Source: CAYOHP01 sp964403795 [NCBI: uncultured bacterium]
GTDB taxonomy: Bacteria; Muiribacteriota; UBA6191; CAZXTJ01
DNA: 18,329 bases
Direction of reading: 5' to 3'
Assembly (NCBI GenBank): GCA_964403795.1
Contig: CAYOHP010000128.1
Location: forward strand, 1 to 18,329
This document shows, one piece after another, positions 1-9,982 of this stretch (position 1 is the first letter of the stretch; the number at the start of each line of letters is the position of its first letter). The notes beneath the pieces were generated by a model. It did not search any database and was not told where the DNA came from. It saw only the letters and a list, made by a program, of their open reading frames with translations. A program made the position numbers and the translations under genes.

Positions 1-933
1 CTGCTCGGCCTCGTAGAGCAGGAGCAGGGCGAGTCGGTGGCGGGCGACGCCCCGCCCCATCGAGGGTCCCTCCGGACCCGGGATCCGGTCGGCGGCTTCG
101 ACGGCGGCCTCGAGGCTGCTCCTGGCCTGGGCCCAGGCATTCTCCCTGACGTGGGCGTCGGCAGTCTCGAGATGGGTCTTCCAGGCCGAGAGCTGCGAGG
201 GGGTCGGACCCGCGGGATCGAGCGGGACCGGACGAGGTCCCCACCAGGCCCGGGTCGAGAACCCGAGGAACCCGAGTGCCAGGACGATGAGGACCGGCCT
301 CACCAGGCCCGGGGCCCGGGGGCGCGCCGCGGCAGCCGGCGCCGGCGTCTGCCGCGCAGGGACCTTGGGTGCGGGCCGGGGCTCGGGCCGGGCTCCGGGG
401 GGTGACTCGGCATGGGCCGGGGACGTCGGGGGAGCGGAGGCTTCCGGCGCGGGCGAGGGCGGGTCCTCGCCTTCCCTGCGCATCCCGGCCGGGGCCACCG
501 GCTTGGGTGCGATCTGCGGGAGGTCCACGGTGGCCTTGGGGTCCTGGCTGCGGGCCGCCTTCTCGAGGCCGGCCGCCTCCCCCGGGGAGATCCCCAGGTG
601 ACGGGCCAGGCCCGTGAGCAGGGCCCGCTCGGCGTCCTCCACCCGGCCCTTCTTCCAGGCCATGCGTGCCGCCAACCCGAAGAGCCGCGGGGCGTCGAGG
701 GCGGGGCCCGCGGTCCGCCCCTTGCGCTCGTTGTCGAGGCGGGCCCTGGCCGCGATCTCGAGCGCTTCCTGGGCGGACAGGCCGAGGAACGCCACCAGCG
801 ATTGCAGCAGGGGTTGGGCCTCGGGCATGTGGTGCGGGTCGCGGAGCGCCTCCCGGCTGGCGACGAAGAAGAGGGTCGCCGGCTCCAGTCGCCGCACGGG
901 CTTGGGCTGCGTCACGCCCTCACGGTAGCCCAT
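1..933 (-). CDS. Membrane protein with helical repeats and TPR-like tail (partial, C-terminus beyond window)
   Basis: I do not recognise a named family. The 311 visible residues read in order: an all-helical N-terminal part (about 15-130), a long Pro/Ala/Glu-rich linker (about 135-205), one transmembrane segment (about 207-226, core VLIVLALGFLGF), and a helical segment resembling a TPR unit that continues past the left edge. The N-terminal part holds two related helical units, near residues 42-63 and 105-128. Both follow the pattern L-x2-L-x3-LG-(L/I)-S-x2-EA, which recalls TerB-like helical domains. This is inference only. The layout suggests a cytoplasmic helical domain anchored to the membrane with repeats on the far side. 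I chose ATG 933 because the in-frame upstream codons (ATG 978, ATG 972, GTG 957) follow rare-codon, noncoding-looking sequence. No start has a convincing ribosome-binding site. The gene is divergent from the ion transporter. Confidence 0.75.
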   Translation of the reverse strand, partial: MGYREGVTQPKPVRRLEPATLFFVASREALRDPHHMPEAQPLLQSLVAFLGLSAQEALEIAARARLDNERKGRTAGPALDAPRLFGLAARMAWKKGRVEDAERALLTGLARHLGISPGEAAGLEKAARSQDPKATVDLPQIAPKPVAPAGMRREGEDPPSPAPEASAPPTSPAHAESPPGARPEPRPAPKVPARQTPAPAAAARPRAPGLVRPVLIVLALGFLGFSTRAWWGPRPVPLDPAGPTPSQLSAWKTHLETADAHVRENAWAQARSSLEAAVEAADRIPGPEGPSMGRGVARHRLALLLLYEAEQ

Positions 934-959
934 CGGGCCCTGGCGGCGATCGCCCACCG

Positions 960-988
960 TTGATCCAGGCATCCCCATCGGGTAAGGT
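960..988 (+). promoter_or_regulatory. Candidate sigma70-type promoter for the transporter/Usp operon
   Basis: The divergent spacer 934-1024 contains TTGATC (960-965) and TAAGGT (983-988) separated by 17 bp, an ideal vegetative spacing. Transcription would start near 995, about 30 bases before the transporter ATG. Matches to consensus are partial (4/6 and 3/6), so this is a weak, position-supported prediction. Confidence 0.3.
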
Positions 989-1024
989 CCAGTCCCTGGG
1001 GACGAAAGGAAGGCAGCCGGTTCC

Positions 1025-2503
1025 ATGTCGACCTCGTCGGGAGGCTCCCGGGGGATCCCAGCCCAGATCGGTTGGACCTCCTTCTTCTGCCTGGCCACCC
1101 TCCTCCTGTTCGCCCGTCCGGCCCTCGCCTCGGGCGCGGCCTCGGCGTTGCCGGTCGTCACCGACAAGCCGATCGTCCCCATGGTCCTGCTCGGCCTGGT
1201 GATGCTGGCGACCTTCGCCATGATCGCCTTCGAGCTCATGAACAAGGTGATCGCGGCCCTGACCGGCGCCATGCTGGCGGTGACCATGGGCATGGGCTTC
1301 GGGATCTACAAGGCCCATGGCGGCTACAAGGAGGTCCACCACTTCATCGAGCACGACCTCGGGGTGCTCGGGGTGATCGTGGGCACCAGCATCCTGGTCG
1401 AGATCGCCAGCCACTCCGGCCTGTTCCACTTCATCGCGGTGAAGCTCGTGAAGGCGACCCAGGGGCGGCCCGACAAGCTGCTCCCCGCCATCATGTCCGC
1501 CACCATCTTCTTCGTCACCTTCCTGACCATCTCGCCCGCCACCCTCATCATGGCGTCGCTGGTGCTGGTGATCACCAAGGCCCTAGACGACGATCCCCGG
1601 CCCTACATCGTGGCGGTGGCGATCGCCGCCAACTCCGGGGCACTGATGACCTTCGCCTCGGGCATCTGCACGCTGATGATCGGGACCGCGGCCAAGCTCC
1701 CCTATGCCCACTTCTTCGTGGCCTCGACCCCGGTGGCGCTGCTCTCGGCCTTCCTCGCCTACCGGGTGATCCGCTGGCGCTACGCCTCGACCCTCTCCGG
1801 TGGCGCCAGCCTCGAGGAGCGGGCCGCCAAGGTGGCCTGCTTCGACGAGTGGGCCCTGGTCAAGGACAAGCGGATCTTCCGCAACTGCGCGGTGATCCTG
1901 GGGCTCACCGTGATCGGCTTCGCCTCGGCCCAGAAGCTCGGTGTCGGTCTCGACTTCATCGCCATGTCGGGTGGCACCGCCGCCCTGCTCTTCTCCGGCT
2001 TCGATGCCGACGAGGCCATCAAGCGGGTGAAGTGGCCGGTCATCCTCTTCTTCGTAGGCCTGTTCGTCCTGATCGGAACGGTCCAGGACACCGGACTGCT
2101 CGAGGCGATCGCCGGGAGGATCTTCGACATCTCCGGCACCAACGTCACGATCGCGGTCCTGGTCCTCGCCCCCATGTGCTTCATCCTCTCCGGGGTGGTC
2201 GACAACATCCCGGTGGCCGCCACCATGATCCCGGTGGTCAAGTCGATGGTGGCCAAGGGCCTGGCGCCCGAGCCCCTGTGGTGGACGGTGGTCGCCTCCT
2301 GCAACCTGGGCGGGAACCCCACCCCGGTGGGCAGCGTCTCGCAGGTCATCGCCCTGCACGCGCTCGAGAAGGAGCGGGGGATCAAGATCGGCTGGGGCGA
2401 GTTCATGCGGGTCGGTCTGGTGGTGACCGGTCTGCAGCTGGTACTGGTCGTGACCTTCATCCTGGGGATGCACTCGCTGGGTGCCTTCCCGAAGCTTCCC
2501 TGA
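1025..2503 (+). CDS. ArsB/NhaD-superfamily ion transporter (NhaD-like Na+/H+ antiporter or related permease)
   Basis: This is a polytopic inner-membrane carrier of 492 residues, a normal length for the ion-transporter superfamily (NhaD, ArsB, CitMHS, DASS). It has about eleven hydrophobic segments in two pseudo-symmetric halves. Half one carries an S-P-A-T helix-break motif near residue 170 and a small-residue hairpin near 202-222. Half two carries VVDNIPVAATMIP (Asp393) and the matching NLGGNPTPVGS loop (427-437). The D-N-I-P and G-G-N-x-T-P signatures are typical of NhaD-like members, so proton-coupled Na+ exchange is the likely activity. A carboxylate or anion substrate cannot be excluded. 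The N-terminus (about 15-37, ending in PALASG) looks like a cleavable signal peptide. ATG 1025 is preceded by AAGGAAGG (1006-1013). The Usp gene follows after 25 bp, so the two are probably co-transcribed. Confidence 0.87.
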   Translation: MSTSSGGSRGIPAQIGWTSFFCLATLLLFARPALASGAASALPVVTDKPIVPMVLLGLVMLATFAMIAFELMNKVIAALTGAMLAVTMGMGFGIYKAHGGYKEVHHFIEHDLGVLGVIVGTSILVEIASHSGLFHFIAVKLVKATQGRPDKLLPAIMSATIFFVTFLTISPATLIMASLVLVITKALDDDPRPYIVAVAIAANSGALMTFASGICTLMIGTAAKLPYAHFFVASTPVALLSAFLAYRVIRWRYASTLSGGASLEERAAKVACFDEWALVKDKRIFRNCAVILGLTVIGFASAQKLGVGLDFIAMSGGTAALLFSGFDADEAIKRVKWPVILFFVGLFVLIGTVQDTGLLEAIAGRIFDISGTNVTIAVLVLAPMCFILSGVVDNIPVAATMIPVVKSMVAKGLAPEPLWWTVVASCNLGGNPTPVGSVSQVIALHALEKERGIKIGWGEFMRVGLVVTGLQLVLVVTFILGMHSLGAFPKLP

Positions 2504-2528
2504 AACCCCGGAAGGAGGACCGAGGACC

Positions 2529-3449
2529 GTGTCGAAAGCAGACGATGCCGATCTCGTCGAGAGCATGAACGCCTTCGAGGCCGCCCTCATCCGGGAGCCG
2601 ACCGAGATCCCCCCCCACCCGATCAAGAACGTCCTCCTGGCGATTGACCGGTCGAACCAGGACGAGGCGGCCAAGACCCTCGCCCGCGAAGTCCGGACCC
2701 GGACCGGGGCCCGCCTGCTGGTGGCCTTCGCCTACGAGGGCGAGCGCGAGGAGGCCCGGGAGGCCTACCTCGGGGAGATTGCGAAGGAGCTCGAGGCCGC
2801 CGCCGTCTGGGGCGAAGGGACCCACACCTTCGAGCGCATCCTCTCCGCCGTCAAGACCGCCGAGGCCGACCTCCTGGTGATCCCGGCCCCCTACCTGGCG
2901 GATCTCGACCTGCTCGGCCACGAGAGTCTGGGGACGAGCCTCGACCTGGTGCTGGCCCGGGCCAACGTGCCGGTACTGGTGGTGCGGGACCCCTCGCCCA
3001 CCATCGCCGCCACCCTCGACCAGATGCTGATCCCCATCACCTTCGCCAACCGGGAGAACCCCCGGGCCTGCGGGCTGGCGCTGGCGCTGGCGGGCTCTTC
3101 CACCCGCATCGAGCTGCTGGCGGTCGCCGACCGTCGGCTGCTGACCAGCGCGTCCCATCTGCTCGGGAGCTACCTCGATGTCCGGGCCCTGGATCCGGCC
3201 ACGCTGGAGGCCCTGGAGGCCAAGGAGCACGCCAGCCTGATCGCGGCGCTCCAGAAGACCTGCGCCGAGAAGGGCCTCGACTGTCGGGTCCAGGTCGAGG
3301 TCGGGGACCCGGTCGACGTGGTCAGGATCGAATCCGAGGCTTCTCCCCGCCTGACCATCGTGGCGGCGCCCGAGGACCACCGCGAGGCGGCCTTCCAGCA
3401 GGTGCTGGCGCTCCTCAAGGATGCGCGGAATCCGGTGCTGGTCGTGTGA
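2529..3449 (+). CDS. Tandem universal stress protein (UspA superfamily)
   Basis: This 306-residue soluble protein has two Usp (Rossmann-like) domains, about residues 32-155 and 162-306. Each opens with a Usp-type first strand (KNVLLAID; DQMLIPIT) and ends with the strand PVLVV. The first domain ends with a loop G-H-E-S-L-G-T-S before that strand, and the second lacks a comparable loop. Neither shows the G-x2-G-x9-G-(S/T) signature of ATP-binding Usp proteins, so both domains are probably degenerate or bind another ligand. I chose GTG 2529 because a strong ribosome-binding site (AGGAGG, 2513-2518) lies 10 bases upstream. An in-frame ATG at 2481 lies inside the transporter gene and lacks such a site. 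Usp domains are commonly fused or linked to Na+/H+ antiporters and amino-acid permeases, so a role as cytoplasmic regulator of the preceding transporter is a reasonable inference. The 3' end overlaps the convergent desaturase by 35 bp. Confidence 0.88.
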   Translation: MSKADDADLVESMNAFEAALIREPTEIPPHPIKNVLLAIDRSNQDEAAKTLAREVRTRTGARLLVAFAYEGEREEAREAYLGEIAKELEAAAVWGEGTHTFERILSAVKTAEADLLVIPAPYLADLDLLGHESLGTSLDLVLARANVPVLVVRDPSPTIAATLDQMLIPITFANRENPRACGLALALAGSSTRIELLAVADRRLLTSASHLLGSYLDVRALDPATLEALEAKEHASLIAALQKTCAEKGLDCRVQVEVGDPVDVVRIESEASPRLTIVAAPEDHREAAFQQVLALLKDARNPVLVV

Positions 3450-4404
3450 ACGGGGCTGGGCCCGGACCCAGCCCCCGCCACTGGTCGAGGTAGCTCCGCA
3501 CCATGCCGAGCTGGGAGGCCAGGTAGCCGTCCACCGACCAGGTAGCGCCCCCCTCGGCCTCCAGCATTCGGTGGAGCGCGGGCAGCCGGTACCAGGGGAC
3601 CGGGGGCACCAGATGGTGTTCCACGTGGTACCCGGCATAGAGGGTCAGCCATTCCAGGAACGCCGGCCGGGCATGGACGTTCCGGGTGTTGCAGAGGATG
3701 CAGTCGGTATAGGCCTCGGTACCGACGTGGTTGAACCCGAAGAGCTGGATGACCATGAGCATCGAGAGCATCCACACCCAGAAATAGGCTCGATACCCGT
3801 CGAACCCCAGGACCGCGCCCAGCCCGAGCTGGATCGCCAGCATCCTCGGGAAGTCCCGGCGGATCGCCGCCTGCACCCGGGGCGGATAGGTCACGGGGTC
3901 GGTCCCGAAGGCCGCCAGCCACCCGGGCAGGATCTGGAACAGCGGGAAGCCGAAGGGGATGAACACCAGCAGTAGGTGGACCACCAGGTTGGTGGTGCGC
4001 TGCACCTTGGGGGAATCGCCCGAGGGGTCCTCGTCGAATCCCGTGAACCGGTGGTGGGCCAGGTGCAGCGCCCGGTAGGCCTGGAAGCTGGCGAAGTTGA
4101 GCCCCAGGACCAGGGTGCCGATCCCGTCGTTCCAGGCCCGCCGTCGGGACAGCGAGCCGTGGACGCAGTCATGGGAGATCACCCCCAGCGCGGTCAGGAA
4201 CCAGGCCGCGACCACCACCCACAGGATCCAGGCCGGGCCGGAGGCGGCCGCGGCCATGCGGGTCGAACCGAGCAGGCCGGCCACCAGGACCACGGGTACC
4301 GCTTCCCCGACGCGGGAATGCGGGAGGGCACGGAGCGCCTCGGCCGCGGCCACCACCCGGTCGGTCCGCGCCCGGCACCCGGCATGGGGATCGGTCCCGC
4401 TCAT
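3415..4404 (-). CDS. Membrane fatty-acid desaturase (FA_desaturase family)
   Basis: This is a 329-residue integral-membrane di-iron enzyme that would introduce a double bond into a lipid acyl chain using O2 and reduced ferredoxin or a similar donor. All three histidine boxes are present: HDCVH (78-82), HLAHH (114-118) and HVEHH (260-264). The last is followed by the usual L-V-P-x-V-P-W-Y-x-L-P-x-L-H context. Hydrophobic pairs lie around 36-75 and between boxes 2 and 3. There is no fused ferredoxin or cytochrome b5 domain, so electrons must come from a separate carrier. Beta-carotene ketolase/hydroxylase is a related alternative but fits less well. ATG 4404 overlaps the upstream gene's stop (ATGA), so translation is probably coupled. 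The last 11 or so codons overlap the convergent Usp gene. Confidence 0.88.
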   Translation of the reverse strand: MSGTDPHAGCRARTDRVVAAAEALRALPHSRVGEAVPVVLVAGLLGSTRMAAAASGPAWILWVVVAAWFLTALGVISHDCVHGSLSRRRAWNDGIGTLVLGLNFASFQAYRALHLAHHRFTGFDEDPSGDSPKVQRTTNLVVHLLLVFIPFGFPLFQILPGWLAAFGTDPVTYPPRVQAAIRRDFPRMLAIQLGLGAVLGFDGYRAYFWVWMLSMLMVIQLFGFNHVGTEAYTDCILCNTRNVHARPAFLEWLTLYAGYHVEHHLVPPVPWYRLPALHRMLEAEGGATWSVDGYLASQLGMVRSYLDQWRGLGPGPAPFTRPAPDSAHP

Positions 4405-5930
4405 GGCCGGCGCCAGCCGGCGGGATGGATCCAACCGAGGCGCCCCTCGCGGAGTACCAGCGAGCTGCCCGGGGTCCAGGAGGCCAGGTCCTCGGGGCCG
4501 AGCTCGAAGGCGAGTCGGCCCTCCGGGAGGACGAAGCGGATGCGGGTGCCTTCGAGCAGCCGGATGTCGATCAGCCGGGCCGGCATCCTCAGGGTCAGAC
4601 CCGGCCGCAGCCGAGGGGGGCGGGCCGCTCCGGCCTCCACCGCGATCGCCCGCTCGATGGCGACCGCGGCCCCCGGCAGGTCGGGGAGGTCCCCCCACCA
4701 GGCGACTTCCAGGTAGAGGTCGAGGCGGGTCCCGCCCTCCTTCTCGAAGGGGTAGAGGACATCGAAGGGGTTGTAGGCCATCGTCAGGAAGCGATGGACC
4801 CGCTGCGCCCGGCCCGGGACCGCGACCTCGTGGACCGGCGCTCCGCTGGCGTTCCATGCGCCCTGCATCACCGGGGCCAGCGGGAGCACGACCCCCAGGA
4901 CCAGGCACAGGGCCAGGGCGCGGCGACGGCTCCCCAGCGATGCCACCCAGGGGCGCGGATCCTCCTCGAGTACCCCGGAGGGCGTCCCCAGGCGTTCCAG
5001 GAGGGCAGCCGAGACCAGGAACAGGATCCCCACCCCCAGGGCGGTGGCCCAGGCCGGGAGGGTCTCGGCGGTGTACCAGGTCCAGGTGGCCAGGACCCGC
5101 AGGCTGAGGAGCTGCGCCGTCAGCCGGGAGAGGAACAGGAGGTGCGCGGTGGCGGCGATCCGGATCGAGAGCACGCCGAGCACCAGGAACCCGAGGTAGG
5201 CGACCTGGTCGACCCAGGCCGCGTCCTCCCACCCCAGGTAGCCGTGGGCGAAGACCGAGAGGGCGAGCATGGCGAGGTTGGCGGCCGTGAGGCCCACCGT
5301 GGCCAGGCTGGCCCTGGCGGCCCCGGGGCCCAGCACGGTGAGGGCCAGGAAGGCCACCGCCAACCCGGTCCCGAGGCTCACGAAGACGGCGTCGGTGAGC
5401 ATGCCGAGCGCCAGTCCGAACTCGCTCGCGATCGCGCCCGAGACCGCCGAATAGATCCACCAGGCCCCGAGCATCCCGACCCCCAGGCCCCCGGTGGCCT
5501 GCCCCATCCACAGGGCGAAGGTGCCGGTCGCGAGGTCGGAGACCAGGCCGCCCGGCACCGCGTGGAAGCGGGTCAGCTCATGGAGGGAGGCGGCCAGGCA
5601 GAGGCTCGCCAGGACACCCACGGTCCGACCCAGGGCCCGGGCCGGGATCCTCCCCTGGGGATCCGGGAGGCTGGCCCACAGGACGACCCCGACCAGCGCC
5701 TGGAGCACCAGCCAGAGGACGAGGCCGCGGGTCCCGCCCGGGAGCTCGGGATGCTGGTGCCAGAGGAGCTCGACCAGGCCGTAGCCCGCCAGCAGGGCCC
5801 CGGCCGCCAGCATCGGGTCGACCGGACCCGAACTCCCGCTCCCGACATCCTCGGATTCCTCCGGCTCCAGGAGGGCTCCTTCCGGCTCCGGTCCAGGATC
5901 CAGGGTAAGGGGCCGGGACGCCCCCGGCAA
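4401..5930 (-). CDS. Polytopic membrane protein of unknown function, coupled to the desaturase
   Basis: I cannot assign a family. The 509-residue reading frame begins with a short acidic, Pro/Gly-rich stretch (about 1-38). About nine to ten transmembrane helices follow (from about 40 to 355). A soluble, strand-rich C-terminal domain of about 150 residues (356-509) completes it. That domain contains motifs such as AYNPFDVLYPFEKEGG and VAWWGDLPDLPGAA. It probably lies on one face of the membrane and could bind a lipid, sugar or protein partner. The start is uncertain. TTG 5930 is the longest option and has no clear ribosome-binding site; ATG 5813 would begin directly at the first helix. The stop overlaps the desaturase ATG by 4 bp, so the two are co-translated, which suggests shared work on membrane lipid. 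It is divergent from the debranching-enzyme gene. Confidence 0.72.
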   Translation of the reverse strand: MPGASRPLTLDPGPEPEGALLEPEESEDVGSGSSGPVDPMLAAGALLAGYGLVELLWHQHPELPGGTRGLVLWLVLQALVGVVLWASLPDPQGRIPARALGRTVGVLASLCLAASLHELTRFHAVPGGLVSDLATGTFALWMGQATGGLGVGMLGAWWIYSAVSGAIASEFGLALGMLTDAVFVSLGTGLAVAFLALTVLGPGAARASLATVGLTAANLAMLALSVFAHGYLGWEDAAWVDQVAYLGFLVLGVLSIRIAATAHLLFLSRLTAQLLSLRVLATWTWYTAETLPAWATALGVGILFLVSAALLERLGTPSGVLEEDPRPWVASLGSRRRALALCLVLGVVLPLAPVMQGAWNASGAPVHEVAVPGRAQRVHRFLTMAYNPFDVLYPFEKEGGTRLDLYLEVAWWGDLPDLPGAAVAIERAIAVEAGAARPPRLRPGLTLRMPARLIDIRLLEGTRIRFVLPEGRLAFELGPEDLASWTPGSSLVLREGRLGWIHPAGWRRP

Positions 5931-5960
5931 GCAGCCCGCTTGCGGGAACCGTGCCCGGAC

Positions 5961-5988
5961 TGGACAATTCCCTCCGGATCCCTAGAGT
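5961..5988 (+). promoter_or_regulatory. Candidate promoter for the debranching-enzyme gene
   Basis: TGGACA (5961-5966) and TAGAGT (5983-5988) are separated by 16 bp in the 89-bp divergent spacer. The short AT-richer patch around them stands out in this GC-rich DNA. Transcription would begin about 25 bases before the ATG at 6020. No operator is evident. Confidence 0.33.
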
Positions 5989-6019
5989 TCCGGCACGGTC
6001 GTCCGCGGGAGGGTCTGCC

Positions 6020-8530
<2,511 letters not shown>

Positions 8531-9728
8531 CCCGCCCGGTCCGGGCCCGGGCCCCACCGGGGCCGGCCTCTCCGGGCACGCCGCGGAGCGCCAGCACCTT
8601 CCGGTACATCGACGACATGGCGCGGTGCGCCAGGTCGGGAATCGGCACCAGATCCCAGGACTTCGGGTCCGGCCGGCGGGGATCGCGACGGAAGCGGGCC
8701 TGCCAGGCGGTCAGGGTGATCCGTCGGCTCATGATGGTGTGGCGGACCTTCCCGACTTCGACCATGGCTCGGACCCTGGCCCCGGTACGCGCCAGGATCT
8801 CGGCCTCCAGCCGGGCGGGCAGGTCCTCGTCCGGGTCGGTGGCCTCGACGGTCGGCAACTCCCACATCCCGGCCAGCGAGCCGTGGTCCGGCCGACGGAA
8901 GAAGAGGAGCCCCGGCTCCGCCTCGACCACCATGCAGGCGAGCTCCACCTCGACCGGCTTCGGTCGTGCGGCCAGCTGGGGGAAGGACTCCGGCGCGCCC
9001 CCGGCGCGGCCCGCGCAGGACGCGGCCAGGGGACACTCCCCGCACCGCGGGCTCCGCGGCGTGCACACCGTGGCCCCGAGCTCCATCAGCGCCTGGTTCC
9101 GGTCCCCGGGCCTCGGGCCGGAGGCCAGCCCGGCGGCCCGCTGCCAGAGTTCCGCCTTGAGCGGTGCCCTCCGCGGGTCGCCGGGGAGTGCGCCATGACG
9201 CGTCAGGACCCGCTCGACGTTGCCGTCCACCACCGGTTCGGGGAGATCGAAGGCGATCGAGAGGATGGCCCCGGCGGTGTAGGGGCCGATCCCCGGGATG
9301 GCGAGCATCCCGGCACGGTCCCGGGGGAGCTCGCCGCCGAGTTCGGTCGCCACATGCCGGGCGCCCCGCAGCAGGAGGCGGGCCCGCCGGTAGTAACCGA
9401 GTCCGCTCCAAGCGGCCAGGACCTCGGCCTCTTCGGCGGCGGCCAGGGTCGCGAGGTCCGGGAAGCGGGCCAGGAAGCGGTGGAAGTGGGGGATCACCGC
9501 TTCCACCCGGGTCTGCTGGAGCATGACCTCGGAGACCCAGACCCGGTAGGGATCACGGGTCCCCCGCCACGGGAGCTCGCGCCGGTGGCGGTCGTACCAC
9601 GCGAGCAGGGCCCCGACCAGGCCCGGTGGGTCCGCGGCGGACATGCCGCGAGGCTAGCACGGAAGCCGCTCTCCACCCGGGATGGAGCGTGGGTTACACT
9701 CGCACTCGCCGCGACGGGAGCACCGACC

Positions 9729-9980
9729 GTGAAGCACGACGAGGACAAGTGGGAGCGCCTCCTGGACGAGGCCATCCTGAACTTCCTGAGCGAACAGGGA
9801 GAGGCCGACCTCGAAGGCCTGCTCCACGTGCTCCGCCGCACCGGGATCCGGATCGAAGCCGAGGACCTGAACCGTGCCCTGACCCGGCTCTCCGACGAGG
9901 GCCGGGTGCGCCTCGAATTGGCTCCCGAGAGCGGGAGCCCGCGGGTCCGACTGCGTCGGCCCTTCGTGGGATGGATGTGA
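9729..9980 (+). CDS. Small winged-helix-like protein
   Basis: This 83-residue protein has no family I can name with certainty. The predicted secondary structure is helix (DKWERLLDEAILNFLSEQG), short helix (DLEGLLHVLRRTG), helix (AEDLNRALTRLSDEG), then a strand pair (RVRLELA and RVRLRRP). This is the order expected of a compact winged helix-turn-helix. It could bind DNA or be a small protein-interaction module. The GTG start is supported by GGGAG (9716-9720) eight bases upstream. Only 2 bp separate its stop from the aldehyde dehydrogenase ATG, so it is the first gene of an apparent three-gene operon and may regulate it. It is divergent from mutY. Confidence 0.75.
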   Translation: MKHDEDKWERLLDEAILNFLSEQGEADLEGLLHVLRRTGIRIEAEDLNRALTRLSDEGRVRLELAPESGSPRVRLRRPFVGWM

Positions 9981-9982
9981 CC

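Noticed and set aside
37-963. Several plus-strand open frames at the left edge
   Set aside because: They are Arg/Pro/Gly-rich with no domain pattern. The minus-strand frame across the same bases gives a coherent helical, linker and transmembrane protein.
2607-2620. Run of seven C residues early in the Usp gene as a possible frameshift site
   Set aside because: The reading frame continues without disruption into the first Usp strand, so no frameshift is needed.
9672-9700. Promoter with -10 TACACT upstream of the winged-helix-like gene
   Set aside because: The -10 candidate is reasonable, but nothing at the -35 position resembles a consensus hexamer.
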